59,276 nt of DNA, from assembly GCA_018260475.1 (NCBI GenBank), contig JAGLBA010000008.1:1-59276 (forward strand). The letters run 5' to 3'. The notes below the pieces were generated by a model. It was not told the origin of the DNA, ran no database searches, and saw nothing but the letters and a program-made list of their open reading frames with translations. The position numbers and the translations under genes were made by a program. How positions within the stretch are numbered: the stretch's first letter is position 1; every line of letters begins with the position of its first letter. Source of the stretch: Chryseobacterium sp. (GTDB lineage: Bacteria; Bacteroidota; Bacteroidia; Flavobacteriales; Weeksellaceae). Below are positions 41,900 to 51,753 of this stretch, one piece after another.

Positions 41900-42688
41900 T
41901 TACTCCCTACCTGTTCCGTAGCCTTTCACGATTCCTCTTGGTGAGTTTTTGATAAATTCTAAAATTTCGTCGCGCTCTGCCGTCGGCAGTAGTTCCTTTT
42001 CTATCAAAGCCGTGGCTTGCGACACATTTAGTTTTGACTGAAAAAGATAATGGTAAATTTTTTGGATTTCGAAGATTTTTTCATTGGTAAAACCTCTTCT
42101 CCTTAGGCCTACCGAGTTAATGCCTGCGTAACTCATCGGGTCGCGTGCCACCTTCACATACGGCGGAATGTCTTTCCTTACGAGCGTTCCACCGGATACC
42201 ATGACATGTTTGCCAATTTTCCCGAACTGGTGTATTGCAGAAAGGCCGCCCATAATGGTATAATCACCAATTTCTACATGACCGGCAATCCCGCAGCCGT
42301 TTACAATGATGACATTGTTCCCAATGATGCAATCGTGCGCAATATGGGTGGTCGCCATGATGAGGCAGTTATCTCCTAATTTCGTGTATCCCAGTGCTTT
42401 GGTGCCTCTATTTATGGTTACACACTCACGGATAGTGGTATCATTTCCGATGATGACCCGCGTATCTTCACCATCAAATTTAAGATCTTGTGGAATGGCT
42501 GAAATCACCGTGCCCGGGAAAATTTTACAATTCTTACCGATTTGTGCGCCGTCCATAATCGTCACATTCGGGCCTATCCAAGTACCCTCTCCGATTTCCA
42601 CGTCTGCAGCAATCGTGGTGAAGGGTTCTACCGTTACATTTTTGCCAATTTTTGCGCGTTTATCTACGGCTGCTAACTGATGAACCAT
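41900..42688 (-). CDS. lpxA: UDP-N-acetylglucosamine acyltransferase
   Basis: 262 residues. First step of lipid A synthesis: 3-O-acylation of UDP-GlcNAc in the cytoplasm. Hexapeptide repeats in the first two thirds (EIGEGTWIGPNVTIMDGAQIGKNCKI), catalytic His in TTHIAHDCIIGNN (about 121-133) and a helical C-terminal domain (about 190-262). Its start abuts the stop of lpxC-fabZ without a gap, so they form one operon with lpxD. Confidence 0.96.
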   Translation of the reverse strand: MVHQLAAVDKRAKIGKNVTVEPFTTIAADVEIGEGTWIGPNVTIMDGAQIGKNCKIFPGTVISAIPQDLKFDGEDTRVIIGNDTTIRECVTINRGTKALGYTKLGDNCLIMATTHIAHDCIIGNNVIIVNGCGIAGHVEIGDYTIMGGLSAIHQFGKIGKHVMVSGGTLVRKDIPPYVKVARDPMSYAGINSVGLRRRGFTNEKIFEIQKIYHYLFQSKLNVSQATALIEKELLPTAERDEILEFIKNSPRGIVKGYGTGRE

Positions 42689-44086
42689 TTATTCTGTTTT
42701 ATTTTTTGCAACCTGAGCCATCAGCTCGGCCTCTACAACTACGCTGTCGCCCACATAACCATAGCCCTGCATGTGTACAATACCGCGACGAATAGGCTCA
42801 ATAAGTTCTATTTTGAAAATTAAAGTATCTCCTGGAACTACCTTTTTCTTAAACTTAACCTTATTCATCTTAACAAAATAAGTAGAATAATTTTCTGGAT
42901 CCGGTACATTTGCCAGTACCAAAATACCACCCGTTTGTGCCATTGCTTCTACCTGAAGAACTCCCGGCATCACCGGTTCTTTTGGGAAGTGTCCCACAAA
43001 GAAAGGTTCATTCATCGTCACATTCTTCAACCCAACTACATGTGAATCAGAAAGTTCTAATATTTTATCGATGAGCAAAAACGGTGGTCTGTGCGGCATA
43101 AGGCGCATAATTCCATTAATGTCGAAAACAGGCTCTTTGGTAAGGTCGATATCAGGAACATTTTTCTTTTTCTGAAGTTTCCACTGGCGGTTCAGTTTTT
43201 TTGCAAATTGTGTATTTACATAATGTCCTGGCTTATTGGCAATTACCTTTCCTTTGATTTTCACCCCGACCAATGCAAGGTCGCCGATGATATCCAGCAA
43301 CTTATGACGTGCAGCCTCGTTAGGATAGTTTAAAGTGACATTATCCAGAATACCATTCGGGCGGATAGAAAGTTCGCTTTTTCCGAAAGCTTTTTTGAGT
43401 TTTTCAGTCGTTTCCGGGGTCAAATCCTTATCCACATAAACAATGGCGTTTGAAATATCGCCCCCCTTGATGAGTCCGGCATCCAAAAGCATTTCTAATT
43501 CATGAAGGAAGCTGAAAGTTCTTGCTGATGCAAATTCGTTTTTAAACTCAGAAACATCTTTTAAGGTAGCATTCTGAGTGCCCAGAACCTTGGTACCAAA
43601 ATCCACCATCGTGGTCACCTCGTAGTTGTCCGCTGGGATGATGGTAATTTCCGAACCAGTTATAGGATCGGTATAATTCATCACATCCTTTATGACAAGG
43701 TACTCCCTCGGTATGGATTGTTCTTGGATACCAGCCTTTTCAATAGCTTCCACAAAGAACTTCGCGGAACCATCCATTATTGGCGGCTCGGAACTGTTCA
43801 TTTCGAGAATGGCATTATCGATATCGCACCCCACCAATGCGGCAAGTACATGCTCACAGGTGCGAATGCGCACCCCCAGTTTTTCCAGTGTGGTACCGCG
43901 GTCAGTGGTAGTTACATAGTTCACATCGGCTTCTACATGAGGTCGCCCTTCCAGGTCTGTTCTTACAAAGACAAAGCCTGTATTTTCTTTTGCAGGTTTC
44001 ATCGTCAGCAGGACTTCCTGCCCTGTGTGAAGTCCGATGCCAGTAAGGCTAACTTCTTCCTTCAGTGTTTTTTGAAGTTCACTCAT
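42689..44086 (-). CDS. lpxC-fabZ: Bifunctional LpxC deacetylase / FabZ dehydratase
   Basis: 465 residues. An LpxC domain (about 1-305) is fused to a FabZ domain (about 320-465), as in other Bacteroidota. LpxC is a zinc deacetylase committing UDP-acyl-GlcNAc to lipid [27 protein letters not shown] (His near 78) and the [10 protein letters not shown] region carry the metal ligands. FabZ dehydrates 3-hydroxyacyl-ACP: [16 protein letters not shown] and the catalytic [22 protein letters not shown]. The fusion couples use of the 3-hydroxyacyl pool by lipid A and fatty-acid synthesis. Overlaps lpxD by 8 nt. Confidence 0.97.
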   Translation of the reverse strand: MSELQKTLKEEVSLTGIGLHTGQEVLLTMKPAKENTGFVFVRTDLEGRPHVEADVNYVTTTDRGTTLEKLGVRIRTCEHVLAALVGCDIDNAILEMNSSEPPIMDGSAKFFVEAIEKAGIQEQSIPREYLVIKDVMNYTDPITGSEITIIPADNYEVTTMVDFGTKVLGTQNATLKDVSEFKNEFASARTFSFLHELEMLLDAGLIKGGDISNAIVYVDKDLTPETTEKLKKAFGKSELSIRPNGILDNVTLNYPNEAARHKLLDIIGDLALVGVKIKGKVIANKPGHYVNTQFAKKLNRQWKLQKKKNVPDIDLTKEPVFDINGIMRLMPHRPPFLLIDKILELSDSHVVGLKNVTMNEPFFVGHFPKEPVMPGVLQVEAMAQTGGILVLANVPDPENYSTYFVKMNKVKFKKKVVPGDTLIFKIELIEPIRRGIVHMQGYGYVGDSVVVEAELMAQVAKNKTE

Positions 44087-45116
44087 TTATTTCTTGTCCT
44101 GAGATTTTTTTTTCAAGATCATCTATTCTTTTTACAATTGCGGAAAGATTACGGAAATGTACATAATTCCTACGATATTCTGATGCTGAAAATGCCGGGG
44201 AACCGTAAACAACCTCGCCATCTTTCATATTATAATTCACACCGCTTTGCCCCTGAATTTTAACATAGTTACCCAGATGAATGTGGCCAGCAAGCCCCGC
44301 CTGACCGCCGATCATATTCCAGTCGCCCATGGTGGTACTACCGGCAATTCCGGTTTGTGCAGCAATTACATTGTTCTTGCCCAACTTCACATTGTGTGCG
44401 ATTTGCAATAGGTTGTCGAGTTTTGTACCCTCGCCGATGACGGTAGAGCCAATAGTTCCACGGTCTATACTGCAATTGGAACCTATTTCCACATTGTTTT
44501 CTATGACTACATTTCCCAGTTGAGGGATTTTTTTTAAGCCGTCTTTATCTGGTGCAAATCCAAATCCGTCGCTACCGATTACCGTATTGGAATGGATGAT
44601 GCAATGATCCCCCACCACGCAGTAATCATGGATTTTCACGCCGCTGGCAATTCGGCAATTTTCTCCAATTTTTACATTTTTACCCAAAAACACATGCGGG
44701 AATATTTCTGTTCCGCTTCCTACGCTTGCTTTTTCAGAAACATAGGCGAAGGCAGCAACATAGGCATCCGCAGCCACCGTAGCGGTTTCATGAACGAAAG
44801 ACCCGCTTTCTATACCCATTTTTTTTGTCTCACGCATGGATTGGTACAAATTCATCAAAACCTGAAAAGCTGCATAAGCATCCGGCAAGGCGATGATAGT
44901 AGGTTTATAGTCCTTATCTTCGAGAAGATGTTCTGAAACGATGAGCACTGCGCACGCAGTAGTTTCCAAATATCCTGCAAATTTATCTTGAGCAATGAAA
45001 GACAAGTGGCCTTCTTCGCCGCTTTCGATGGGGGAAACACCTGTAATTATGGTGTTTTCATCACCGATGATTCTGCCATTTATAAATCCCGCAATTTGCG
45101 ATGCTGTAAATTCCAT
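44079..45116 (-). CDS. lpxD: UDP-3-O-acylglucosamine N-acyltransferase
   Basis: 345 residues. Third lipid A step: N-acylation of UDP-3-O-acyl-GlcN. [26 protein letters not shown] is the N-terminal uridine-binding domain; hexapeptide repeats follow with the catalytic His in [23 protein letters not shown] (about 232-254). I start at the ATG at 45116; a frame starting at TTG 45125 would begin inside the promoter box. First gene of the lpxD-lpxC/fabZ-lpxA-efp unit. Confidence 0.95.
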   Translation of the reverse strand: MEFTASQIAGFINGRIIGDENTIITGVSPIESGEEGHLSFIAQDKFAGYLETTACAVLIVSEHLLEDKDYKPTIIALPDAYAAFQVLMNLYQSMRETKKMGIESGSFVHETATVAADAYVAAFAYVSEKASVGSGTEIFPHVFLGKNVKIGENCRIASGVKIHDYCVVGDHCIIHSNTVIGSDGFGFAPDKDGLKKIPQLGNVVIENNVEIGSNCSIDRGTIGSTVIGEGTKLDNLLQIAHNVKLGKNNVIAAQTGIAGSTTMGDWNMIGGQAGLAGHIHLGNYVKIQGQSGVNYNMKDGEVVYGSPAFSASEYRRNYVHFRNLSAIVKRIDDLEKKISGQEINE

Positions 45117-45122
45117 ATCGTG

Positions 45123-45130
45123 CAAAGATA
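45123..45130 (-). promoter_or_regulatory. -7 box of lpxD
   Basis: TATCTTTG on the minus strand, ending 6 nt before the lpxD ATG; the transcript is probably leaderless or nearly so. Confidence 0.6.
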
Positions 45131-45209
45131 AAAAAAACCTTATTACGATTATTTATTTCAGAAAAATATTACACGCATAGGATTTTTTAAACAAATTAAT
45201 GATGTAGCG

Positions 45210-46421
45210 CTAAATCTCCCTCGGGAAAAACAAAATATATTTTGTGTGGCTTTCCGTGATGGAAGATGAGAGAATCCTGCTTTCAGATTCATCTAATTTT
45301 ATGGTTTCACCATCTTTTTGTAGTAATAAAATCGGTTGTTTTTCAGAGTTGTAGGGTAGTAGGCTTCGGGAAATTTGCTCCACCAAATCCTCTCCATTTT
45401 TTATCCTAAATAAAGCATTGGTCTTGTCAATTTTTTCTGTTAAAATATCTTCACCGAAAGATTTAGATGAAATTATAGATTTTGGAAACTTTCTTTGTAT
45501 CACACATTTACATAAATAAGATAATACAAAATCCGTATGGTGCTGCCATTGTTTAATTGCAGAAGTCACATCTGTATCGTCCAATTCCGTAAAGCGGAGC
45601 ACATCTTCTTTAGTCGGTCGCACAAATTTATTTTTAAGCAAGAAATAGTTTAGATTTTCAGATGCCGGCAAAACCTTTCCTTCAGAAATCAAAGTTTTTG
45701 CGCGGTCTAAAATCCGTACCAAAAGATGCTCCGCCACTGCCGCGGTTTTGTGAAAATAGACTTGCCAGTACATAAACATCCGCGCCGTGAGGTAATTTTC
45801 TATCGAATATATGCCCTTCACATCTACCACCAGTTCGTCATTTGCCACATTTATCATCGAAATGATGCGCTGCGTATTCACATTTCCTTCGGCGACGCCA
45901 GTGTAGAAACTGTCGCGTTTTAGGTAGTCCATCCTATCCACATCTAACTGCGAAGAGATGAGTTGGTTAAAGAATTTGCGGTGGTAATTGCCTTTGAACA
46001 TTTCAATCGCCATAGTGAGTTCGCCCTCAAACTCTTTGTTAAGCCGATCCATTAGCAGCAGCGAAAGTTTCTCGTGGTGCCAATCATCCATGAGCATATT
46101 TTCCAAAGCGTGGGAAAAGGGACCGTGCCCCACATCGTGCAAAAGAATCGCAAGCATTGCGGCTTTTTCTTCTTCTATCGAGACTTTTATATTTTTAAGT
46201 TTCAATGTTTCCAACGCGATGAACATCAGGTGCATGGCTCCAATTGCGTGGTGGAACCTTGTGTGCGTAGCACCCGGGAACACGAGATTTAGAAGGCCGG
46301 TCTGCGAGATGCGGCGCAATCGCTGGAAATAAGGATGCTCGATGACATCGAACAGAATGGGGTGCGGAAGTTTTATAAACCCGTGAACGGGATCGTTAAT
46401 TATTTTGAGTTTATTGGTCAT
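45210..46421 (-). CDS. HD-domain phosphohydrolase (dGTPase-like)
   Basis: 403 residues. The metal-binding HD motif is in AILLHDVGHGPFSHALENML (about 90-110), with the first His in HTRFHHAIGAMHL (about 50) and a further Asp in SSQLDVDRMDYLKRDSFYTG (about 160). This arrangement matches HD proteins related to SAMHD1/dGTPases; substrate unproven. The C-terminal third is less conserved. It lies 85 bp upstream of the lpxD promoter box and is divergent from porX, an order I believe is usual in flavobacteria. Confidence 0.9.
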   Translation of the reverse strand: MTNKLKIINDPVHGFIKLPHPILFDVIEHPYFQRLRRISQTGLLNLVFPGATHTRFHHAIGAMHLMFIALETLKLKNIKVSIEEEKAAMLAILLHDVGHGPFSHALENMLMDDWHHEKLSLLLMDRLNKEFEGELTMAIEMFKGNYHRKFFNQLISSQLDVDRMDYLKRDSFYTGVAEGNVNTQRIISMINVANDELVVDVKGIYSIENYLTARMFMYWQVYFHKTAAVAEHLLVRILDRAKTLISEGKVLPASENLNYFLLKNKFVRPTKEDVLRFTELDDTDVTSAIKQWQHHTDFVLSYLCKCVIQRKFPKSIISSKSFGEDILTEKIDKTNALFRIKNGEDLVEQISRSLLPYNSEKQPILLLQKDGETIKLDESESRILSSSITESHTKYILFFPREI

Positions 46422-46450
46422 TGTTTAAATTATTTTCGGAAGTCGAACCG

Positions 46451-46458
46451 CAAAACTA
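46451..46458 (-). promoter_or_regulatory. -7 box of the HD-domain gene
   Basis: TAGTTTTG on the minus strand, 29 nt before the ATG at 46421. Confidence 0.5.
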
Positions 46459-46674
46459 TAATAATTTAGCACCAAATAAGGGTAGGCTGGTTCATCAAAG
46501 AGACTGTAATTTCACAACTCGTTTGTAAGTCTTGAGATAAATCATTACAAATTCTTCTTTCAACAAAATTAATGATTTCATGCTTAAAAAATATCTTTTT
46601 TTGAAGGTCATTCATTAACTGAAATTTAACTTTTCATCCTCTTTTTTTAGCCTAAACTTAAGAGGTTAAGGTTG
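46459..46674. other. Divergent HD/porX intergenic region
   Basis: AT-rich, no ORF, no repeat shared with the rest of the window. It contains the upstream parts of both promoters. Confidence 0.5.
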
Positions 46675-46682
46675 TAAATTTG
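46675..46682 (+). promoter_or_regulatory. -7 box of porX
   Basis: TAAATTTG, 28 nt before the ATG at 46711. Confidence 0.55.
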
Positions 46683-46710
46683 AAGATACTATAATTTAAA
46701 TAGAAAAAGA

Positions 46711-48255
46711 ATGTCAGGAAAAATATTATGGATAGATGATGAAGTGGATCTCTTGCGGCCGCATATCGTTTTCCTCGAAAATAAAGGCTACACCGTAGTG
46801 CCCGTAAACAATGTGAATGACGCGCTGGAAATCATGGAAAATGAGAAATTCCAACTGGCTCTGCTGGATGAAAATATGCCTGGAATATCCGGTTTGGAAG
46901 CGATTCCGATGATTAAAAACATAGATTCTTCCATCAAAATAGTTATGGTGACGAAGAATGAGGAAGAGCACATCATGGAGCAAGCCATCGGTTCGCAAAT
47001 CGCAGACTACATCCTGAAACCCGTGAACCCAAGTCAGATTTTGCTATCATTGAAAAAAAATCTGCAAGAGGAAACTTTGGTGGAACAAAAAACGATTTTG
47101 GAATACCAGCAGGATTTCCGCAGCCTTTCCATGGAACTTTCCTACCTGAATAGTTATCAAGACTGGGCGGAGTATTATAAAAAAATCCTTAACTGGGAAC
47201 TGAAATTCGATAAGGTTTTTGATAATGAATTTGCTGACCTTTTGCAATCTCAGAAAGAGGAAGCCAATATCCAATTCTCTAAGTTCATAGAAAACAACTA
47301 CGAGAACTGGCTAAACTCCAACGAAAAACCAATCATGAGCCACACACTTTTCAAGGAAAAAGTTAGCCCGGTTTTGAAGGATGACAAAGTGCTTTTGCTA
47401 ATGATCGACAACCTGCGCTATGACCAATGGCGTGTGATAGAGCCGCTATTCACGAGGTTTTACAACAAAACTTCCGAGGACTACTATTACAGCATTTTGC
47501 CAACGGCCACGCAATATGCGCGGAACTCGTTTTTCGCAGGATTGATGCCTTCTGAAATTGAAAAAAGATTCCCGGACAAATGGTTTAATGACAATGAGGA
47601 AGGCAACAAGAACGAACACGAGCGCGATTTCCTAGATGACCAGATGAAGAGGCTTGGTCTGGCGAGCAAATCTATGAAATATCTAAAAATTCTAAACTCG
47701 GATTTTGAAAAGAAGGTTTTGGATGATTTTAACCAGCACAAGAGCAACGATTTATTGGTTATTGTTTATAACTTTATCGATATACTTTCCCACGCGAAAA
47801 CCGATAATAGCATCGTGAATCAGTTGATACGGGACGATAAAACATTCCGATCACTTACTCTGAATTGGTTTGAAAATTCATCCCTAATAAAAATTATAAA
47901 ATTGGCGGCAGAAAATGGCTATAAATTAATTATCACCACAGATCACGGCACGATTTATGTAAAAAAACCAAGTAAGGTGGTGGGCGACAGGGAAACATCT
48001 ACCAACATCCGCTACAAAACAGGTCGTAGCCTCACCTACGAAAACAGCGATGTTTGGGCGATATCTAACCCTGAGAAATTGTTTTTGCCAAAAGGGAATT
48101 TGAGTTCAAAATATATTTTTGCCAAGAACAACATTTTCCTTGCTTATCCGAAGAATTACAATCATTTTGTAAACTATTACAAAGAAACTTACCAACATGG
48201 CGGAATTTCTTTAGAAGAGTGCATTATCCCTATCTGCGTATTAGAACCCAAATAG
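46711..48255 (+). CDS. porX: PorX, T9SS response regulator with PglZ domain
   Basis: 514 residues. A receiver domain (about 1-120) with phosphoacceptor Asp53 in ALLDENMPG and the conserved Lys in VTKNEEEH is joined to a PglZ-type alkaline-phosphatase-like domain (about 190-514; LLLMIDNLRYDQWRVIEPLF, LIITTDHGT). PorX of Porphyromonas and Flavobacterium controls T9SS genes with PorY and a sigma factor, binds the PorL/GldL motor protein and cleaves oligonucleotides. Here it lies about 1.2 kb from gldN, the last of the gld genes, with one FAD enzyme between. Confidence 0.95.
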   Translation: MSGKILWIDDEVDLLRPHIVFLENKGYTVVPVNNVNDALEIMENEKFQLALLDENMPGISGLEAIPMIKNIDSSIKIVMVTKNEEEHIMEQAIGSQIADYILKPVNPSQILLSLKKNLQEETLVEQKTILEYQQDFRSLSMELSYLNSYQDWAEYYKKILNWELKFDKVFDNEFADLLQSQKEEANIQFSKFIENNYENWLNSNEKPIMSHTLFKEKVSPVLKDDKVLLLMIDNLRYDQWRVIEPLFTRFYNKTSEDYYYSILPTATQYARNSFFAGLMPSEIEKRFPDKWFNDNEEGNKNEHERDFLDDQMKRLGLASKSMKYLKILNSDFEKKVLDDFNQHKSNDLLVIVYNFIDILSHAKTDNSIVNQLIRDDKTFRSLTLNWFENSSLIKIIKLAAENGYKLIITTDHGTIYVKKPSKVVGDRETSTNIRYKTGRSLTYENSDVWAISNPEKLFLPKGNLSSKYIFAKNNIFLAYPKNYNHFVNYYKETYQHGGISLEECIIPICVLEPK

Positions 48256-48292
48256 TTTTTTTCATAGTTTATTTACTTTTTGGGTTCAATTG

Positions 48293-48326
48293 GGCGGGAA
48301 AAATCTTCGATTTTTCCCGCCTTTTT
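48293..48326 (+). terminator. Terminator of porX
   Basis: GGCGGGAAAAATC / GATTTTTCCCGCC, 13 perfect base pairs around TTC, followed by TTTTT. It overlaps the stop codon of the convergent FAD gene. Confidence 0.92.
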
Positions 48327-49359
48327 ATGCTTGAAATCTTTGTAAATCTACTTCTGCCGGCAATGGTTCTCCATATTCGATATGCCGGTATAATATTTCG
48401 GAAAAATAATTGCCATTCAGCACCCCACGCGCGCCAAGCCCATTGAAAACTGATAGATTCTCATGCTCCGAATGGCGCCCGAGAATCGGGCGGCGATCTT
48501 TCACCGTTGGGCGAAATGCCGTATTTTTCTCCACGATTTCGAAATTATAAGGATAAAATTCCCGGAGGCCATTTTCCAACTGAGAAATGGCATTTTCATC
48601 TATATCGGTATGAATTTGGCCACGATCATAAGTCCCACCGTAATAATGCAGATCTCCCAGTGGAAATAGAAAATGCTTCTTCTTTAAAGTTTCTTTAATC
48701 GAAAAGTCTTTCGATAATGCCACACGGATGTTGTGTCCTTTGTTTGGTTGTACTTCGATGGTACCGAAATATGGATTTTCTTTCACGCCCATTCCTTCAG
48801 CAAAAATAATCTTGTTAAAACCAATTTCGCGGTACATCCCTTCTTTAGGATAAAGTTGCGAATAATCGAATTTTTCTTTGACTAAATGATTCTTTTGACT
48901 TAAATAATCAAACATCTTGGAGAAAAAATTAGTAACATCCAGTCGCGCTGATTGCAAGACTTCACCTGTTCCAAAAGGGTTATTCACACCGTTAAAGGTC
49001 TTAAAATCATTTGAAATAAAAGGTTTTAGTTCAACAGTTTGGGACTTTTTTTGCCAAAGTGCTTTTTCATTTTCATCATGAAAAATGCGGTGAACAGGCT
49101 CATTAACAAAAAAATTTTTTCCAAGGTAAGCTTCCATATCGGTTAAGGCAGTTTTTAGGTTGTCTATTTGTTCCTGTGCTTTCCAAAAAGTGGTAAACTT
49201 CTTTAAAACAACCGGATTTATAACACCCGCCGAGATCTGTGAAGCACTTTTCTTGCCTTCTGAAAATAGCAAAAAATCTTTGCCTGCTGTGATCAATCGG
49301 TGCGCAAAAAACATAGCCGCATAGCCATCTCCAACGATAATATAATCAGTTTTTTTCAT
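48325..49359 (-). CDS. FAD-dependent oxidoreductase (DAO family)
   Basis: 344 residues. N-terminal dinucleotide-binding fold (YIIVGDGYAAMFFAHRLI, about 6-23), central substrate domain, and the C-terminal FAD motif near FRPTVKDRRPILGRHSEHENLSVFNGLGARGVLNG (about 290-325), a GxGxxG-like close. It resembles glycine/D-amino acid oxidase relatives, but the substrate is unknown. It is placed between gldN and porX and converges with porX. The gldN terminator lies 14 nt upstream of its start. Confidence 0.85.
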   Translation of the reverse strand: MKKTDYIIVGDGYAAMFFAHRLITAGKDFLLFSEGKKSASQISAGVINPVVLKKFTTFWKAQEQIDNLKTALTDMEAYLGKNFFVNEPVHRIFHDENEKALWQKKSQTVELKPFISNDFKTFNGVNNPFGTGEVLQSARLDVTNFFSKMFDYLSQKNHLVKEKFDYSQLYPKEGMYREIGFNKIIFAEGMGVKENPYFGTIEVQPNKGHNIRVALSKDFSIKETLKKKHFLFPLGDLHYYGGTYDRGQIHTDIDENAISQLENGLREFYPYNFEIVEKNTAFRPTVKDRRPILGRHSEHENLSVFNGLGARGVLNGNYFSEILYRHIEYGEPLPAEVDLQRFQA

Positions 49360-49372
49360 AAAAATTTTAAAA

Positions 49373-49396
49373 CAAAAAACCCGGGAATTCCCAGGT
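49373..49396 (-). terminator. Terminator of gldKLMN
   Basis: ACCTGGGAATTCCCGGGT on the minus strand, a 7-bp stem with AATT loop followed by TTTTTTG, 24 nt after the gldN stop. Confidence 0.8.
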
Positions 49397-49419
49397 CTTA
49401 ATATTAATCTAAATTGGAA

Positions 49420-50352
49420 TTAGTAATTCCACATTTCATTTTCCATCATCAGAATCTGTTCTTTTATTCTGTCACTTTCTTCCAGCTGCTCGTCTGCATC
49501 ACGAGGGATATAGTCTTTGATAACTCCATTTCCTAATCCGTTCTCTGACTTATAAATAACGGAAGAAAATCTTCTCGCATTTAGAATATCATCGTAAGTA
49601 ATGTCAGATGAAAGGTTTTTGCTGTTGAAAACAGTTGCGTTTGCCAAAAGCGGACGAACATTTGGATAATACACCCAGAAAAGATCGATATAATCATCTC
49701 CCGAATCCACCAATTCTCCATCACCACCTAATACGCCCATTGTTTGCGGGTCTTTCCCCATGGCAGCGATGCCAATTAGGCGGTACTTCATTTGTGCATC
49801 TCTTTTATCAATGTACCACATTCCTTTTATCTTAAGGAGCTTTACATCTTCAGATTTGGTTTCGTAGACATCGGTTCCCGCTTGCTTATCTGCTTCGGTT
49901 ATTTTGCCACCGGCATTTATCTTATCAATCAGGTCGTCCGACATCACCAATTTGCTGGTGCGCTTTTTAATTTCGTCCGTAGCCAATCTATTGGTGAACA
50001 TTTCATCATCGTAAACCTCACTGATTTTGCCGGAGTTAATACCATCGATAAGGATTTGGAACAAGGATTTATTTTGAGAAACTAAACCATCTGAATTATG
50101 GTAAAAAGGTTGGTTCAGTTTGTCATTCATGTCGATGATTTCCCAAACGACGATGCTCTTTAGAACATCCTTTTCATCAATATAGCCATAATTCAAAGGG
50201 GTAGTTTCGTTTGATACGATGCTGTCTCCTTTTTTGATTTTATTTTCTTCGCGTAACTGACGGAATTCCTCAGGCGATTTGGCATTCAGAATCGTCTGTG
50301 CTTGCGAAAGAGCTACAGTTCCTAAGAATATGCTAAATATTAACTTTTTCAT
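49420..50352 (-). CDS. gldN: GldN, type IX secretion ring protein
   Basis: 310 residues with a signal peptide (about 1-18, ALSQA-Q). GldN (PorN) is a periplasmic T9SS component forming the ring with the lipoprotein GldK at the outer membrane. RQLREENKIKKGDSIVSNETTPLNYGYIDEKDVLKSIVVWEIIDMNDKLN is the conserved start, and the Tyr/Trp-rich middle (DDYIDLFWVYYPNVRPLL) is family-typical. Last gene of gldKLMN, 30 nt after gldM. Confidence 0.95.
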   Translation of the reverse strand: MKKLIFSIFLGTVALSQAQTILNAKSPEEFRQLREENKIKKGDSIVSNETTPLNYGYIDEKDVLKSIVVWEIIDMNDKLNQPFYHNSDGLVSQNKSLFQILIDGINSGKISEVYDDEMFTNRLATDEIKKRTSKLVMSDDLIDKINAGGKITEADKQAGTDVYETKSEDVKLLKIKGMWYIDKRDAQMKYRLIGIAAMGKDPQTMGVLGGDGELVDSGDDYIDLFWVYYPNVRPLLANATVFNSKNLSSDITYDDILNARRFSSVIYKSENGLGNGVIKDYIPRDADEQLEESDRIKEQILMMENEMWNY

Positions 50353-50382
50353 TGATTGATAGATGAATTGTTTGAAATAATT

Positions 50383-51705
50383 CTAATTGGTGACGTTAAT
50401 CGTCACATTGGTAGGCGTTTTCGGGATACTGTTCCCCATACCCGTTGCAGTAACTTCGATATCGAGGATTGTTACCTTATCTCCTGCACGAAGATTATTA
50501 AACATACCAGCTACACCGCTTAAGGAGTTTCCTGTTACAGATGTAGTAGGCTTACCAGGAACTTTTACTTTAAAACCATTCACCGTGAAGGTTACTGGAT
50601 AAACAAATCCTGGCATATCCACGCTAACTACTTGATTCTTGATGGAGCTTGCCGGCATTGCCACCGCACTCTTTCCTCTTACAGTTCCTACCACTGGAGG
50701 AAGTTTTTTCACCATATACTTGGTAGATTTTCCGCCAACTGTCAGGGTGACTTCATCCACCAGGCCTGGCGTCACAGTCCAGTTACCACCGCCGCCTGAA
50801 ACAGTTGCTCCAGAGGCAGAAATTTGAGTACCAGCCTTAGCACCGTCTATATTCACAGGGTTCGGGAAGCCTTGATAAAGTACCGTTCCGGATGTAATGG
50901 TAGCCGTATAATCTTGTGTTTGCGTTTGCGTTTGATCTTCCGTGTGTGTAGAGTTGGAAGTCATTGGCGGAGCCGCGGTTGGCGTCTCGGTTATCGTAGT
51001 AGCCTCCGGGACTGCAATAATGCTTTTCCCTTGCAGATAAACTGATAGTACATCCGACTGTATATTTCTAACTTCGGTTTCCAGAATTTCCAGATTTGAC
51101 AACGCTGCTACCAAAGGTTGGTTGTAAAACTTGTACATCAACCAAGTTTTTCCCTCTCTTTTTTTTGGGTATTCTGTAATCAAATTTTGTTTTGCTCTGA
51201 TTACTACATTCTCAAAATTTTCTTTGCCTTCAAACTTTTTAAGAATAAAAGTGCGAAGCGCATTGACTTTGTCCATAAGGATTTTCGCTTCTGCGGAATA
51301 TTTATTCTCCTGTCCACCTTGGAAGAATAGTTTGGTTGAAGGCTCAGAACTGTTCAGGCTATTATAGTCGAAGTCCGCAGCATTATACTTAAACCCTGAC
51401 ATCGCTACCATTTTTTGTTTCTTGCTCTCGATGTCTTTTATCAAGTCATCTCCAATTGTTTTCAGCTCGGTATAACTTTGATATTTTTCCTGATCTTCAG
51501 GAGAGTTCTGAGCTTTCTCTGCAAGATTAGCTTCAAAAACTTGATTTTTTGCGTCGGTTAATTTTCTTGTCTCACTTAGCGAAACCTGTGTGTCATAGAA
51601 TGATCTTACGATTTCCTGGTCTATCTGCATTGCAAGCATTGCAATGAAAACCAGATACATCAGGTTGATCATTTTTTGACGAGGTGTAGATTTTCCCTGT
51701 GCCAT
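50383..51705 (-). CDS. gldM: GldM, type IX secretion motor protein, short form without domain D2
   Basis: 440 residues against about 513 in F. johnsoniae and 516 in P. gingivalis PorM. A short N-terminal cytoplasmic segment, one membrane helix (about 12-28; MINLMYLVFIAMLAMQI) and the helical periplasmic D1 (about 35-225) are present. D3 begins at about 273 (SGTVLYQGFPNPVNIDG matches the VLYxGxxNPV start) and D4 runs from about 336 (LPPVVGTVRGKSAVAMP). The stretch between, where D2 (about 90 residues) should lie, is only about 45 residues of low complexity (ITETPTAAPPMTSNSTHTED and a TQTQTQ run). Reading frame and neighbours are intact, so this is not a frameshift. Confidence 0.93.
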   Translation of the reverse strand: MAQGKSTPRQKMINLMYLVFIAMLAMQIDQEIVRSFYDTQVSLSETRKLTDAKNQVFEANLAEKAQNSPEDQEKYQSYTELKTIGDDLIKDIESKKQKMVAMSGFKYNAADFDYNSLNSSEPSTKLFFQGGQENKYSAEAKILMDKVNALRTFILKKFEGKENFENVVIRAKQNLITEYPKKREGKTWLMYKFYNQPLVAALSNLEILETEVRNIQSDVLSVYLQGKSIIAVPEATTITETPTAAPPMTSNSTHTEDQTQTQTQDYTATITSGTVLYQGFPNPVNIDGAKAGTQISASGATVSGGGGNWTVTPGLVDEVTLTVGGKSTKYMVKKLPPVVGTVRGKSAVAMPASSIKNQVVSVDMPGFVYPVTFTVNGFKVKVPGKPTTSVTGNSLSGVAGMFNNLRAGDKVTILDIEVTATGMGNSIPKTPTNVTINVTN

Positions 51706-51753
51706 TTTAAATTTTGATTAAATTAAATTAATTGATTAAAAAATGTGGGAAAA

